Assembly (NCBI GenBank): GCA_900078375.1
Contig: FLQS01000031.1
Span: forward strand, 1 to 64,000
DNA from: an uncultured Mycobacterium sp.
Lineage (GTDB): Bacteria > Actinomycetota > Actinomycetes > Mycobacteriales > Mycobacteriaceae
Length of the DNA: 64,000 bases
Direction of reading: 5' to 3'
Numbering within the stretch: the stretch's first letter is position 1; each line of letters starts with the position of its first letter. A model generated the notes under the pieces. That model was not told where the DNA came from and did not search any database. It saw only the letters and a program-made list of their open reading frames with translations. Positions 16,269 to 25,653 of the stretch are shown here, piece by piece. Both the position numbers and the translations under genes were made by a program.

Positions 16269-16304
16269 GGCGTAAAGATTTGCTGAATACCTGAGAGATT
16301 CTGA

Positions 16305-18290
16305 TCAGCGGCGGCGGCGGCGCGACCGCAGGTAGTCGCCGACGACCGCGGCGCCCAGACCGTCGAGGTCGGGAACGACGACCCGGCCCTCCACCTGTCG
16401 AGCAACGTGATCAATGAACCTGGCCAGCTGCGGATCGTTTCCGAGCCGGAAGATCGTCACCTGAGCTCCGAGGCGGGCAACCTCGTCGAATCCCCGCAAC
16501 GTGTGTGCGACGGTCCGCGGATGCGACGGGTAGTCGAAAAATACCGACGTACCCTGGCCGTCGAAATCCTCGAGGTGCGCGGTCGGCTCGCCGTCGGTGA
16601 CCACCAACACCACGGGTTGGGCGTTCGGATGACGACGCAGATGCCGCACCGCCAGCGCCAGCGCGTGATGCAGGTTGGTGCCTTGCTCGTAGACGCCCTC
16701 GAGTCCGGTCAGTTCGGCCGCGGTCATGGTCCGGGCGTACCGACCGAAGGCGATGATCTCGAGTGCGTCGGAACGGAACCGCGTGCTCACCAGGTGGTTG
16801 AGCGCCAGCGCCGTCTGCTTCATCGGCAACCAGCGGTTCTCCATGACCATCGAGAACGAGGTGTCGACCAGCAGCGCCACCGCCGCCTGGGTGCGGGTCT
16901 CGGTCTCCGACACCTCGACATCGTCGACGGTGATCTGCAGCGGGCCGTCCAATGTGCCCGTACCGGCTTGCCGCAGCACCGCATTGGTCAGCGTGCGGGT
17001 GACGTTCCACGGCTCGGTGTCACCGAATGCCCACGGCCGCGTCGCGCCGGTCAACTCACCGGCCGCACCGGCCCGACGGGTGTCACGTTCACCGTGGCGT
17101 CCCGAAAGTTGTTGGGCGACATCGCGAAGGGCGGCCTGTCCGAGTTGCCGCATCGCCTTCGGGGACAACCGCCACTGCCCGTCGGAGCCGCGATCCAGAA
17201 AGCCCTGATTCATCAGTGCCTTCTCCAGCTCGGCCAGCGTCCGCGCATCGATGGCGGCCTGATCGCCGAGCTGGCGGGCCAGTGCATCGAGATCGATGTC
17301 CTCCATGGAGGCGCCGGCGTAGCTCTGCGACAACTGGTCGGCGAGCTGCTCGAGTTCGGCGATGTCGGCGAGCGCCTGCGCGCCCTCCCCCATGCCCAGC
17401 GGGTTGTCACCGGAGAACTCCGACGAGCCGTTCCAGTCTTCGCCGGGCCGGGCCGCCTGCAGATGAGAGTCCAGCCGATTGAGCGCATTCATCAACTCTT
17501 GCGAGCCGAATGCCTGCTGCGCCAAGGCATCCAGTTCGGCGCGCTGGTCGGCGCTCAGGCTGTTACGGAACCGCTGCGCCGCCGCTGCCCGCTTGGCCAG
17601 CGAGTCAAGTAACTCGTCGACATTCTTCGGGTTCTCCGGGAAATACTGGCCATGCTTGCGCATGAAGTTCTGAAAGTCCTCGGGGCTGTCCTCGCCGCGA
17701 GAGTGCTTGTCCAGCAGGTCGTTGAGATCGTCGAGCATCTCGTTGACGGCTTGCCGGTCCTCGTCGGTGGCGTTCTCCAGCGCCTCTTTCATCCCGGAGA
17801 ACCGCTGATCGAGCATCTCCCGACCGAGTAGATCCTTGATCTGCTCGTACTTCTGGCGCGCTTCGGGGCTGCGCCAGTTGTAGTCGGACAACTCCTGGAC
17901 GGCCTTGGCCGGTGACGGCGACAACGCCTCGATCTGCAGTTCGGCGAACCGGGCGTCGTCGTCGAGTGCCCGCGCGAGCTCCTTGCGCTCGGAGAGCACC
18001 GCCTCGTCGAGCAGTTGTTTGATCTCTTGGAGTGTGCCGTCAAGGTTATTGCGGTTCAACAGCTCTCGCCGACGACGGTTGACCTCGGCGGCCAGCCGGT
18101 CGGCTCCCTTGGTGTCCTTGGTTCCGCGGCGCAGCAGCTCGGAGAGCGCCCGGCGCGGTGAGGTGCCCTCCATGACGTCCTGCCCGATCTGCTCGAGCGC
18201 GTCACGCAGATCCACCGGTGGGGCCAGTGGATCCGGTCCCCCGGTATAGGCCGAATACCGGGAGTCGTGGCCGTGCGGGCGTTTAGCCAT
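16305..18290 (-). CDS. VWA domain protein (CoxE/BchD-like partner)
   Basis: A protein of 661 residues. The first 400 residues are charged and helical, with no signal peptide. The C-terminal part is a von Willebrand type A domain: the metal site reads ALLVDTSFSMVMENRW (DxSxS), with TNLHHALALAVRHLRRHP and VVLVVTDGEPTAH further on. VWA proteins of this layout work with a MoxR- or chelatase-type AAA ATPase as a remodelling pair; the ATPase gene is immediately upstream and overlaps it by eight bases. The pair corresponds to Rv0959 and Rv0958. No substrate is known to me. Because no chlorophyll or cobalt-chelatase large subunit lies nearby, a metal-chelatase label would be unsafe. Confidence 0.85.
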   Translation of the reverse strand: MAKRPHGHDSRYSAYTGGPDPLAPPVDLRDALEQIGQDVMEGTSPRRALSELLRRGTKDTKGADRLAAEVNRRRRELLNRNNLDGTLQEIKQLLDEAVLSERKELARALDDDARFAELQIEALSPSPAKAVQELSDYNWRSPEARQKYEQIKDLLGREMLDQRFSGMKEALENATDEDRQAVNEMLDDLNDLLDKHSRGEDSPEDFQNFMRKHGQYFPENPKNVDELLDSLAKRAAAAQRFRNSLSADQRAELDALAQQAFGSQELMNALNRLDSHLQAARPGEDWNGSSEFSGDNPLGMGEGAQALADIAELEQLADQLSQSYAGASMEDIDLDALARQLGDQAAIDARTLAELEKALMNQGFLDRGSDGQWRLSPKAMRQLGQAALRDVAQQLSGRHGERDTRRAGAAGELTGATRPWAFGDTEPWNVTRTLTNAVLRQAGTGTLDGPLQITVDDVEVSETETRTQAAVALLVDTSFSMVMENRWLPMKQTALALNHLVSTRFRSDALEIIAFGRYARTMTAAELTGLEGVYEQGTNLHHALALAVRHLRRHPNAQPVVLVVTDGEPTAHLEDFDGQGTSVFFDYPSHPRTVAHTLRGFDEVARLGAQVTIFRLGNDPQLARFIDHVARQVEGRVVVPDLDGLGAAVVGDYLRSRRRRR

Positions 18291-19665
18291 AGACGGTTTC
18301 GCCTTCTCCCGTCACCTTGTCGATGCGCTTGGCCAAATACAGTGCCTCGAGTGCCAATTCGAGCGCGGCGGCGCGTTCGCCCTCGGTCTCCGCCGCCAGG
18401 CGCTCGGCGATCGCCTCGATCACCGGCAGGTCAGGCAACGCTGCCAGCACGTCCTTGGCCGACACCTGCTCGCCGGTCGTCACCGCCGAGCCACCCTCGA
18501 CCGCGGACACCAGCGGGCCGACGTCGATGCCGCCGAGCACCCGCTGCGCGGTGTCGGCGGTGGCGCGGCGCAGCAGGTGCTCGAGCACCGCCTGCTCGCG
18601 GCCCTCCTCGCCAGACTCGAATTCCAGCTTGCCGCGCAGCACGTCGATCACCGTGCCCAGGTCGACCACCCGGGCCACCGGCTCGTCCTCACCCAGCACC
18701 GCGCCGCGATGACGGGCCGAGGCCGCGACGGTCTCGGCGGCCGCGATCGCGAACCGCGCCGACACCCCCGAGCGCTGGTCGACGGAGCTGGACTCGCGCA
18801 GGTAGCGCGCAAAGCGGGCAATGATTTGCATCAAGTAGGTCGGAACCTGCGCGGACAGATGCGCTTCCTGGGTGATAACGGCGACCTCGGCGTCGAGTTC
18901 ACGCGGGTAGTGCGTGCGGATTTCGGCGCCGAACCGGTCCTTCAGCGGGGTGATGATGCGTCCGCGGTTGGTGTAGTCCTCCGGGTTGGCGCTGGCCACC
19001 ACCAGCACGTCCAGCGGCAGTCGCAGCGTGTAGCCGCGCACCTGGATATCGCGCTCCTCCATCACGTTGAGCATCGAGACCTGAATGCGCTCGGCAAGGT
19101 CGGGCAGCTCGTTGACGGCGACGATACCGCGGTGCGCCCGCGGGATCAGGCCGTAGGCGATGGTTTCCGGATCACCGAGGGAACGTCCTTCGGCGACCTT
19201 GATCGGATCGATGTCGCCGACCAGATCCGCGACGCTGGTGTCGGGGGTCGCCAGCTTCTCGGTGTAGCGCTGGCTGCGATGCCGCCACTCAACCGGTAGC
19301 GCATCACCGGAGTCGGCGGCCCGGCGGATCGACTGCGGGGTGATCGGGGTGTAGGGGTGCTCACCGAGTTCCGACCCGGCGATCACCGGCGTCCATTCGT
19401 CGAGCAGGTTCTGCAACGACCTCAGTAGCCGGGTCTTACCCTGCCCGCGCTCACCGAGCAGGACGAAATCGTGCCCGGCGATCAGGGCCCGCTCCAGCTG
19501 CGGCAAGACGGTGTCCTCGAACCCGAAAATGCCTGGCCAGACGTCATCCCCTTCGGCCAGCGCGGTGAGGAGGTTCTCCCGGATCTCCTGCTTGACGGTG
19601 CGCTCCCGATGTCCGGAAGCGCGCAGTTCGCCAAGAGTGCGGGGGAGGTTGTCAGGTGAAGTCAC
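18283..19665 (-). CDS. AAA ATPase, MoxR/chelatase-I type
   Basis: An ATPase of 460 residues with Walker A GERGQGKTRLLRSL, a Walker B region GIVAVNELPDL, and sensor segment VVASANPEDYTNRGRIITPLKDRFG. This layout is that of Mg-chelatase subunit I and MoxR proteins, which form hexamers and pull on a VWA partner. The partner gene follows with an 8-base overlap. A glutamate is found where many AAA proteins have DE (NEL), consistent with the chelatase group. It matches Rv0958. Start ATG at 19663-19665. It is probably transcribed with the VWA gene only, since a hairpin follows purH upstream. Confidence 0.85.
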   Translation of the reverse strand: MTSPDNLPRTLGELRASGHRERTVKQEIRENLLTALAEGDDVWPGIFGFEDTVLPQLERALIAGHDFVLLGERGQGKTRLLRSLQNLLDEWTPVIAGSELGEHPYTPITPQSIRRAADSGDALPVEWRHRSQRYTEKLATPDTSVADLVGDIDPIKVAEGRSLGDPETIAYGLIPRAHRGIVAVNELPDLAERIQVSMLNVMEERDIQVRGYTLRLPLDVLVVASANPEDYTNRGRIITPLKDRFGAEIRTHYPRELDAEVAVITQEAHLSAQVPTYLMQIIARFARYLRESSSVDQRSGVSARFAIAAAETVAASARHRGAVLGEDEPVARVVDLGTVIDVLRGKLEFESGEEGREQAVLEHLLRRATADTAQRVLGGIDVGPLVSAVEGGSAVTTGEQVSAKDVLAALPDLPVIEAIAERLAAETEGERAAALELALEALYLAKRIDKVTGEGETVYG

Positions 19666-19693
19666 CTCTCCACGCTACGACTGCCGCGCCGCG

Positions 19694-19722
19694 AGGGCAT
19701 TACGCGGTCGGCGCAATGCCCT
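19694..19722 (-). terminator. Hairpin terminator after purH
   Basis: AGGGCATT and AATGCCCT form an 8-bp stem with an extra CGC/GCG pairing within the loop, starting eight bases beyond the purH stop. No U-run follows on the minus strand. Confidence 0.5.
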
Positions 19723-19729
19723 TTATCGC

Positions 19730-21313
19730 TCAGTGCGCGAAGTGGCGAGCCCCGGTGAGATAGAGCGTGACACCGGCGTTGGCGGCGGCTTCGGTGACCA
19801 GGTCGTCGCGCACCGAACCACCGGGATGCACGACGGCCTTGACCCCGGCCGCCGTCAGCGTCTCCAGCCCGTCCGGGAACGGGAAGAAGGCATCGCTGGC
19901 TGCGACCGCACCGCGAACACGCTCGCCGCCGCGTTCCACCGCAAGCCGGGCCGCATCGACCCGGTTGACCTGTCCCATGCCCACGCCCACGGTCGCACCA
20001 TCGGCGGCCACCACGATCGCGTTTGACTTGACCGCGCGGCAGGTACGCCAGGCGAACTGCAGGTCGGACAGCGTCGCCGCATCCGCCGATGTTCCGGTGG
20101 CCAGCGTCCAGTTGGCCGGATCGTCACCGGGCGCGTTGAGGCTGTCACGCTCCTGAATCAGCAGACCACCGCTGATCTGGCGCAGCTCGGTTCCGCCGAC
20201 CGGCGGCTCGGACGCGACCAGCACGCGAATGTTCTTCTTACGGGCCAAGATTTCCACCGCACCGGGCTCGTAGGCCGGCGCGATGATCACCTCGGTGAAG
20301 ATCTCCGAAACGAACTCGGCCATCTCCACGGTGACCTGGGCGTTGGCGGCGATCACGCCACCGAAGGCGCTCAGCGGATCGCATTCGTGGGCCTTGCGGT
20401 GCGCGTCGGCCACCGACACCGACGAGATCGCGATGCCACATGGGTTGGCGTGCTTGATGATCGCCACGCAGGTCTGCTCGTGGTCGAATGCTGCCCGCCA
20501 GGCCGCATCGGCATCGGTGAAGTTGTTGTAGGACATCTCTTTTCCGTGCAACTGCTCGGCTTGCGCCAGACCCGGCCAGCCGGCGTCGTCGCGGTAGAGC
20601 GCGGCCTGCTGATGTGGGTTCTCGCCGTAGCGCAGCTGCGAGGTGCACCGCCAGGTGCGGCCGAACCACGGCGACAGGAACGCCGACGCCTCTCCCCCTT
20701 CGGGTGCCAGCACCGAGCCCATCCAGCTGGCTACCGCGACGTCGTACTCCGCGGTGTGCCGAAAAGCCAGCGCCGCCAACTTCTGTCGCTCGGCCAGGGT
20801 GAAGCCGCCGGCCCGGACCGCCGCCAGCACGCCGTCGTAGCCGAGTGGCTCGACGACCACGGCCACGCTGGCGTGGTTCTTGGCCGACGCGCGCACCATC
20901 GAGGGGCCGCCGATGTCGATCTGCTCGACGCACTCGTCGACTTCGGCGCCCGAGTCCACGGTCTCGCTGAACGGGTAGAGATTGACGACGACGAGATCGA
21001 ACGGCGCGATCTTGAGTTCCGCGAGCGCCCGCACATGCTCAGGGTTGCGGGTGTCGGCCAGCAGACCGGCGTGGATGTGCGGGTGCAGGGTCTTGACCCG
21101 GCCGTCGAGCACCTCGGGGAAGCCGGTGACGAACTCCACCGGGGTCACCGGAATGCCTTTGTCGGCAATGGTTTTGGCGGTAGACCCGGTCGAGACGATG
21201 TCCACGCCCGCGTCGTGCAGACCCTGAGCGAGCGGAATCAGTCCGCTCTTGTCGTACACGCTGATCAGCGCGCGCCGGATCGGCCTCTTCCCGATCAATG
21301 TCCCCGCGGTCAT
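19730..21313 (-). CDS. purH: Bifunctional AICAR formyltransferase/IMP cyclohydrolase
   Basis: An enzyme of 527 residues that carries out the last two steps of IMP synthesis. The N-terminal cyclohydrolase domain (about 1-200) shows RRALISVYDKSGL, VSTGSTAKTI and GGRVKTLHPHIHAG-like LDGRVKTLHPHIHAG. The formyltransferase domain has LRYGENPHQQAALY, SYNNFTDADAAWR and AIIKHANPCGIA with the catalytic Lys-His pair, and ends GARHFAH. The ATG at 21311-21313 overlaps the purN stop as ATGA, so the two purine genes are translated together. A hairpin follows the stop. Position and orientation match Rv0957. Confidence 0.96.
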   Translation of the reverse strand: MTAGTLIGKRPIRRALISVYDKSGLIPLAQGLHDAGVDIVSTGSTAKTIADKGIPVTPVEFVTGFPEVLDGRVKTLHPHIHAGLLADTRNPEHVRALAELKIAPFDLVVVNLYPFSETVDSGAEVDECVEQIDIGGPSMVRASAKNHASVAVVVEPLGYDGVLAAVRAGGFTLAERQKLAALAFRHTAEYDVAVASWMGSVLAPEGGEASAFLSPWFGRTWRCTSQLRYGENPHQQAALYRDDAGWPGLAQAEQLHGKEMSYNNFTDADAAWRAAFDHEQTCVAIIKHANPCGIAISSVSVADAHRKAHECDPLSAFGGVIAANAQVTVEMAEFVSEIFTEVIIAPAYEPGAVEILARKKNIRVLVASEPPVGGTELRQISGGLLIQERDSLNAPGDDPANWTLATGTSADAATLSDLQFAWRTCRAVKSNAIVVAADGATVGVGMGQVNRVDAARLAVERGGERVRGAVAASDAFFPFPDGLETLTAAGVKAVVHPGGSVRDDLVTEAAANAGVTLYLTGARHFAH

Positions 21314-21939
21314 CCTATGGTCGCCTTTCTGCCACTCCAGGTCACACCGCGCGTCGCAAGCGCGGCAAGTACGTCCACCAACAGCCGTCGTTCCACGACC
21401 TTGATGCGTTCGTGCAAGGTGTCTTCGTCGTCGCCGTCGAGAATCTCGACCGCTTCCTGGGCCACGATGGGTCCGGTGTCCACGCCGGCATCCACGAGGT
21501 GCACGGTGCACCCGGTGACCCTGACCCCGTAGGCGAGCGCGTCGGGAACGGCGTGCGCGCCGGGAAAGGCGGGCAGCAGCGCCGGATGAGTGTTGACGAC
21601 ACGGCCGAGGAAACGCGAAAGAAATTCCGGCCCAAGTATTTTCATGAAACCAGCGGACACGATGAGGTCGGGGTTGTGCGCTTGCGTGGCGTCGGTGATC
21701 GCGGCATCCCAGGCCGTGCGATCGGGGTAATCCTTCAGACGCACGCAAAAGGTGGGTACCGACGCGGCCTGTGCGATGTCCACGGCCGGGCAGTCCCGGT
21801 CCACCCCGACGGCGACAACGCGTGCGGGGTAGTCGCCGACGGCGGCCGCCAGCAGTGACCCCAGCAAGGACCCGGTCCCCGATGCCAGCACGACGAGCCG
21901 TGCCGGCGCGCTCGGGGGGACGTGGATGGGCTGCTGCAC
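21310..21939 (-). CDS. purN: Phosphoribosylglycinamide formyltransferase
   Basis: A GAR transformylase of 209 residues that transfers formyl from 10-formyl-THF to GAR, the third step of purine synthesis. Visible: LVVLASGTGSLLGSLL for phosphate binding, NPDLIVSAGFMKILG, the catalytic region VVNTHPALLPAFPGAHAV (Asn and His) and DAGVDTGPIVAQE with the catalytic Asp. The start chosen is GTG at 21937-21939 (VQQPIHVPPSAP), where homologous proteins begin. The frame stays open to a TTG at 21978, which is less likely. It overlaps purH as ATGA and follows the DUF6350 gene with a short gap. Confidence 0.94.
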   Translation of the reverse strand: MQQPIHVPPSAPARLVVLASGTGSLLGSLLAAAVGDYPARVVAVGVDRDCPAVDIAQAASVPTFCVRLKDYPDRTAWDAAITDATQAHNPDLIVSAGFMKILGPEFLSRFLGRVVNTHPALLPAFPGAHAVPDALAYGVRVTGCTVHLVDAGVDTGPIVAQEAVEILDGDDEDTLHERIKVVERRLLVDVLAALATRGVTWSGRKATIG

Positions 21940-21985
21940 GGCGATGAGCCTAGCGGGAAGACGATCCGCGGCGCTCAACGGCGGC

Positions 21986-23383
21986 TCAACGCTCGGGCGG
22001 CCCGGTCTCGATGTCGTCGTCGACGATCATCAAATCCTCGACATCCTCGAGGCTGGGCGCGGGCCGAACCGGCGGTGGCGGCGCCGGATCGGGCGCGGGT
22101 TCGGGTTCGAGCTCGGGCTCAGGCACGTCGGTCACGTCGGTCGCATCGGGTATCGGCGTGGTCAGTGCTTCGTCGTCGTCGGAAAAGGAAGCTTCGGCCA
22201 CTTCTTCCGCGAGCACCGGCTCGGGCGGCTTCACCCGCTTCGGGCGACGCCGGACGCCGCCGGTCATCACGACCGTGACAGCCCCGATGACGAAGAACCA
22301 GAAGAACACCCCGGGCCCGAATGTGCTCTGGTCAACCCCGATCTCACCGAAGTTGCCCAGCCGTCCGCCGCCGGCGTAACCCAGCACGACCATCGTGACG
22401 GCCGCCAGCAGCGATGCCACGGCGAGCTTGGCCATCGCGGCCGGCCAGGGCAACGGCCGGCGGGCACACTGCTGACCCAGCGCGACCCCGGCGGCCGCGC
22501 CGACGATCAGCAGCGCCACCCACACCGGGCCCAACGGTGGCGTGGGCACCGCAGCCAGGATCGGCAGCGCAGGGATGTCCCCGCCAAAGACAGTGAAGGA
22601 ACTGAAGGTCGCAAACCCGATGTGGGCGCTGGAACCGACCGCCACCGCGGACGTCCCGATGATCACGTTGGGCACATACAGCGCCGACAACAACGTCAGG
22701 CTGAGCTGACCGAACAGCGAGTCCGTCACCGCATACAGCTCGTGCATGGTGCCCCAGTGCACGACCAGCGACGCGGCGGTGACCGCGCCGGACAGCCCCA
22801 GCAGCGCCAGCAGACCCGCCGTCGCGGCGCGAACGGTGTCGCCGAGCCAGAGAGGCAGGCGCAGGGCGCGCAGCGCCCGCCATCCGACCTGTGACCCCAC
22901 CCCGAGCAGCGCGCCGATGCCGTGCACCGCCAGCACGCCGGAGAACGCGCGCAGCGCGCTGGGCGTCTGCAATTCGGTGATCACCGATGAGGCGTCGTGG
23001 ATGACAGCCAGCGCGATAGCGGCGAACAGCATCGGACCGCCCAGCGCCGAGGCGACGATCCAGCGGGTCACGAACCAGGAGGCCCGCGGGGAGGTCGCGC
23101 GCGCCGTGCTGCGCGCAGTACCCCAGACCATCAGCAACACCGGCAGCAGTGGCAGAACCGCCAGCTGGTGCCCGGCGATCGAGATGGGCACCTGGTGCAC
23201 GGCCAGCCACATGCTGGCAATGGCACCCAAGGTGCCGGTCATATCGCTGTTGGCGATGACGAGCTGCAGCAGTGTCACCGCGGCGATCACCACCAGCGCC
23301 ACGAGCGATGGGCCGAACGCGACCCGAACCAGGTCACGTGCCTGGCGCGCCCCGACTGGTCGCTTGTCTTCCATCCGCGTCAC
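21986..23383 (-). CDS. DUF6350 multi-pass membrane protein
   Basis: A membrane protein of 465 residues with about ten predicted membrane segments, for example LVALVVIAAVTLLQLVIA, LAVLPLLPVLLMVWGTA and MLFAAIALAVI. The last 90 residues are a cytoplasmic, Pro/Glu/Asp-rich tail (PEPELEPEPAPDP). Family DUF6350 (called PerM-like or cell-division related in mycobacteria, Rv0955) is widespread in actinobacteria; its exact role is unknown to me. Start is GTG at 23381-23383; an ATG three codons on (MEDKRPVGARQ) is possible. It lies just before purN on the same strand, 40 bases after the Rv0954-like gene. Confidence 0.82.
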   Translation of the reverse strand: MTRMEDKRPVGARQARDLVRVAFGPSLVALVVIAAVTLLQLVIANSDMTGTLGAIASMWLAVHQVPISIAGHQLAVLPLLPVLLMVWGTARSTARATSPRASWFVTRWIVASALGGPMLFAAIALAVIHDASSVITELQTPSALRAFSGVLAVHGIGALLGVGSQVGWRALRALRLPLWLGDTVRAATAGLLALLGLSGAVTAASLVVHWGTMHELYAVTDSLFGQLSLTLLSALYVPNVIIGTSAVAVGSSAHIGFATFSSFTVFGGDIPALPILAAVPTPPLGPVWVALLIVGAAAGVALGQQCARRPLPWPAAMAKLAVASLLAAVTMVVLGYAGGGRLGNFGEIGVDQSTFGPGVFFWFFVIGAVTVVMTGGVRRRPKRVKPPEPVLAEEVAEASFSDDDEALTTPIPDATDVTDVPEPELEPEPAPDPAPPPPVRPAPSLEDVEDLMIVDDDIETGPPER

Positions 23384-23423
23384 TCGCCGCGCCAGTCAGA
23401 CATGCTGCGCGACGAGCGCCCGG

Positions 23424-24233
23424 TTATGACGGGGTAGGACCCGATGACGGCGACGATGACGGCGCCTGAGGCTGGTCCGGCGCAGCGGGGGGCTGCTGGC
23501 CGGGCGACGGCGGCGGGCTGAAGCTCGGGAAACCGGTCGGCGGGGTGGGCGGGCCGCTCTGCGCACCGAGCCCACCGAAACCGCCGGTCGACGGACCCGA
23601 CGCGTAGCCGCCGCCGTACTGCGACGGGTAACCCGGCCGGGGCGGGATTCCCGGCGGGGGACCTTGGGGTCCGGGTTGGCCGTAGTAGCCGCCGGGGGGC
23701 GGGCCGTACTGACCGAACTGGTCGTAGCGGGGCCGAGGCGCCGGAGCGGTGAGCACTCCGGCTTCCAGCAGCAGCGCCGCCACCGCGGCGACGGTCTGCA
23801 GCAGGGTGAAGGCGATCATCACCCACAGTCCCCAACCGACGGTGAAGCCGGTCGGCTTGGCGACCACCTGGGCGATCGACGTCAACAGCGCGATAGCCGA
23901 TGCGGTAGCGATGACACCGCCGTAATCCCTGGCCTTGGGCAGTAGGCTGGCCGCCGCCAACAGCGCGGCGACGAGCGTCGCGAGCACCGGGTAGCCGCCA
24001 CCGCCGCCGCTGAGTTCGGCGCCGCCGAACGGGCCGAGCTCGGCCTTGATGGTGAGAATCGGACCGAAGCTGGCCAAATACGCCGCCAGGCCCAGTACGA
24101 CAACGGCAACGTTGAGGTACAGCGGCAGCTTGCTCGGTCCGGCCTCGGCGGGCGCGAACGACGGCGCCGGAGCGCCGTAAGGACCGGGTGGCTGTGGCGG
24201 TAGGTAGCCCGGATTGGTGGGCGGGTAAGTCAT
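23424..24233 (-). CDS. DUF5336 membrane protein, Rv0954-like
   Basis: A protein of 269 residues. A Pro/Tyr-rich N-terminus (MTYPPTNPGYLPPQPPGPYG) is followed by four membrane segments (such as LYLNVAVVVLGLAAYLASFG and VGWGLWVMIAFTLLQTVAAV) and a long Pro/Gly/Gln-rich C-terminal tail (residues 170-269). ATG at 24231-24233 has GGAGAGGCC directly upstream. Its homologue Rv0954 has been linked to the mycobacterial divisome; here this is by position and layout only. Proline-rich tails in mycobacterial membrane proteins often bind other division or wall-synthesis proteins, but no partner can be read from sequence. Confidence 0.83.
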   Translation of the reverse strand: MTYPPTNPGYLPPQPPGPYGAPAPSFAPAEAGPSKLPLYLNVAVVVLGLAAYLASFGPILTIKAELGPFGGAELSGGGGGYPVLATLVAALLAAASLLPKARDYGGVIATASAIALLTSIAQVVAKPTGFTVGWGLWVMIAFTLLQTVAAVAALLLEAGVLTAPAPRPRYDQFGQYGPPPGGYYGQPGPQGPPPGIPPRPGYPSQYGGGYASGPSTGGFGGLGAQSGPPTPPTGFPSFSPPPSPGQQPPAAPDQPQAPSSSPSSGPTPS

Positions 24234-24402
24234 GGCCTCTCCTTCAGCCTTGTCACGCCGGCGCGTCCCCCGCGGCGCTGCGTCGGTTGTGGCTCGCGAA
24301 CGGACCCGCAGGCCCGGTTCGCCCACCACGCTAGCGCACGCCGCCGTGGCAACCGCGACCATCGGCGTGTCACACAGGCAGTTGACAAACGGCCGTCTCC
24401 AG

Positions 24403-25533
24403 TCAGGCAGATGCCTGAAGCGGCGCCCCGATCGAATCGCTTTCCCCTGCTTCGATTTCGCGCACCAGTGGCAGCACGCGGGCACCGAAGTACTCGATCT
24501 CCTCCTGGAAGTGCAGGAAGCCGCCGAGGATGAGGTCCACCCCGCGTTTGCGGTATGCGGCGATGCGTTCGGCGATCTGCTCGGGTGTTCCGATCAGCTG
24601 CGTTCTGAATCCGTCGTTGTACTGAACCAGATCCTCGAACGTCGAATCGGCCCACATACCGCGCTTGTCGGCGGTGGAACTGCCGGCCTGTTGCACCGCG
24701 GCGTGGAAACCCTCGACCGCGGGCCGATTGGCCTTGGCGATGATTTCGTTGAGGACTTCTCTCGCTTCTTTTTCTGTGTCTCGAGCGATGATGAACCCGT
24801 TGAGCCCGAAGTTGACTTCCCGGCCCGCGTCCCGGGCGTGGTCACGAACCTCGACGAGCTGCTCGGTGACACCGTCGAAATCCTTGCCGTTGGAGAAGTA
24901 CCAGTCCGCGTAGTAACCCCCGTTGCGCCGCGCGGCGGTGGAGTTACCGCCCTGGAAGATCTCGGGATTCGGGCGCTGCGGTGTGTTCAGCGGCTTGGGC
25001 TTGAGGGTGAAGTCGTGGATGCGGTAGAAGTCGCCGCGGAAGTCCACGTCGTCCTCGGTCCAGATCTTGCGCAGCACCTGCAGGAATTCGGCGGTGCGCC
25101 GGTACCTCTCGTCGTGCTCCAGCCACGGCTCGCCCAGGTGGGTGAACTCGTCCTTGAACCAGCCCGAGACGACGTTGACGGCGAAGCGGCCACCGGAAAG
25201 GTGGTCGGCGGTGGCGCCGAGTTTGGCCAGAACCCCGGGCTGCCACAAGCCGGGGTGGACGGCGGCGATGAGCTTGAGGCGCTGGGTGGCCAGCAGCAGT
25301 GCCAGCGAGAAGCTGGTGGACTCGTGCTGGAATTCGGCGCCGTAGCTGGCCTCGTAGCGGACCTGCGACAGCGCGTACTCGAAGCCGTTGTTCTCGGCGG
25401 TCTGCGCGAGCTTGACGTTGTAGTCGTAGTTCCAGTCGGTGCGCTGCTCGATGGTGCTGGTCACCAGACCGCCACTGACGTTGGGAACCCAGTAAGCGAA
25501 TTTCACTTGGTCGGCGATGCGTTCAGTCGTCAT
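24403..25533 (-). CDS. sfnG: SfnG-like FMN-dependent dimethylsulfone monooxygenase
   Basis: A luciferase-like monooxygenase of 376 residues. The start KFAYWVPNVSGGLVTSTIEQ and the segments GFEYALSQVRYEASYGAEFQ, HLSGGRFAVNVVSGWFKDEF and EPWLEHDERYRR match the SfnG group, which cleaves dimethylsulfone to methanesulfinate using reduced flavin for sulfur supply. No flavin reductase lies next to it. It is divergent from the F420-type oxidoreductase gene at 25654 and has no equivalent at this place in M. tuberculosis, so it looks like an insertion relative to that order. ATG start at 25531-25533. No regulator of sulfur use lies in the window. Confidence 0.85.
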   Translation of the reverse strand: MTTERIADQVKFAYWVPNVSGGLVTSTIEQRTDWNYDYNVKLAQTAENNGFEYALSQVRYEASYGAEFQHESTSFSLALLLATQRLKLIAAVHPGLWQPGVLAKLGATADHLSGGRFAVNVVSGWFKDEFTHLGEPWLEHDERYRRTAEFLQVLRKIWTEDDVDFRGDFYRIHDFTLKPKPLNTPQRPNPEIFQGGNSTAARRNGGYYADWYFSNGKDFDGVTEQLVEVRDHARDAGREVNFGLNGFIIARDTEKEAREVLNEIIAKANRPAVEGFHAAVQQAGSSTADKRGMWADSTFEDLVQYNDGFRTQLIGTPEQIAERIAAYRKRGVDLILGGFLHFQEEIEYFGARVLPLVREIEAGESDSIGAPLQASA

Positions 25534-25653
25534 GTTCGCCCATCGTCGTTATGGCGTTCGCGAGGGTCACCCCTTTAACTCGCCGAGAGTGCAGGTGTCG
25601 ACCACCGGGACCCAGCCTTGCCCGGGGGTAGGCGACCCGTTCTAATTCAGCGC

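Larger units (their letters stand above)
15932..16304 (-). other. Intergenic region upstream of the secreted protein gene
   Basis: This stretch of 373 bases has no gene that I can support. It is AT-richer than its surroundings. It holds the promoter at 16017-16045, a terminator at 16238-16268, a perfect inverted repeat ACATCGG-N5-CCGATGT at 16142-16160, and the palindrome TTGACGTCAA at 16198-16207; the last two could be operators. Confidence 0.55.

Noticed and set aside
16305..19665. Magnesium or cobalt chelatase subunits
   Set aside because: AAA and VWA motifs fit, but no large chelatase subunit or tetrapyrrole genes are adjacent; cobF is more than 30 kb away.
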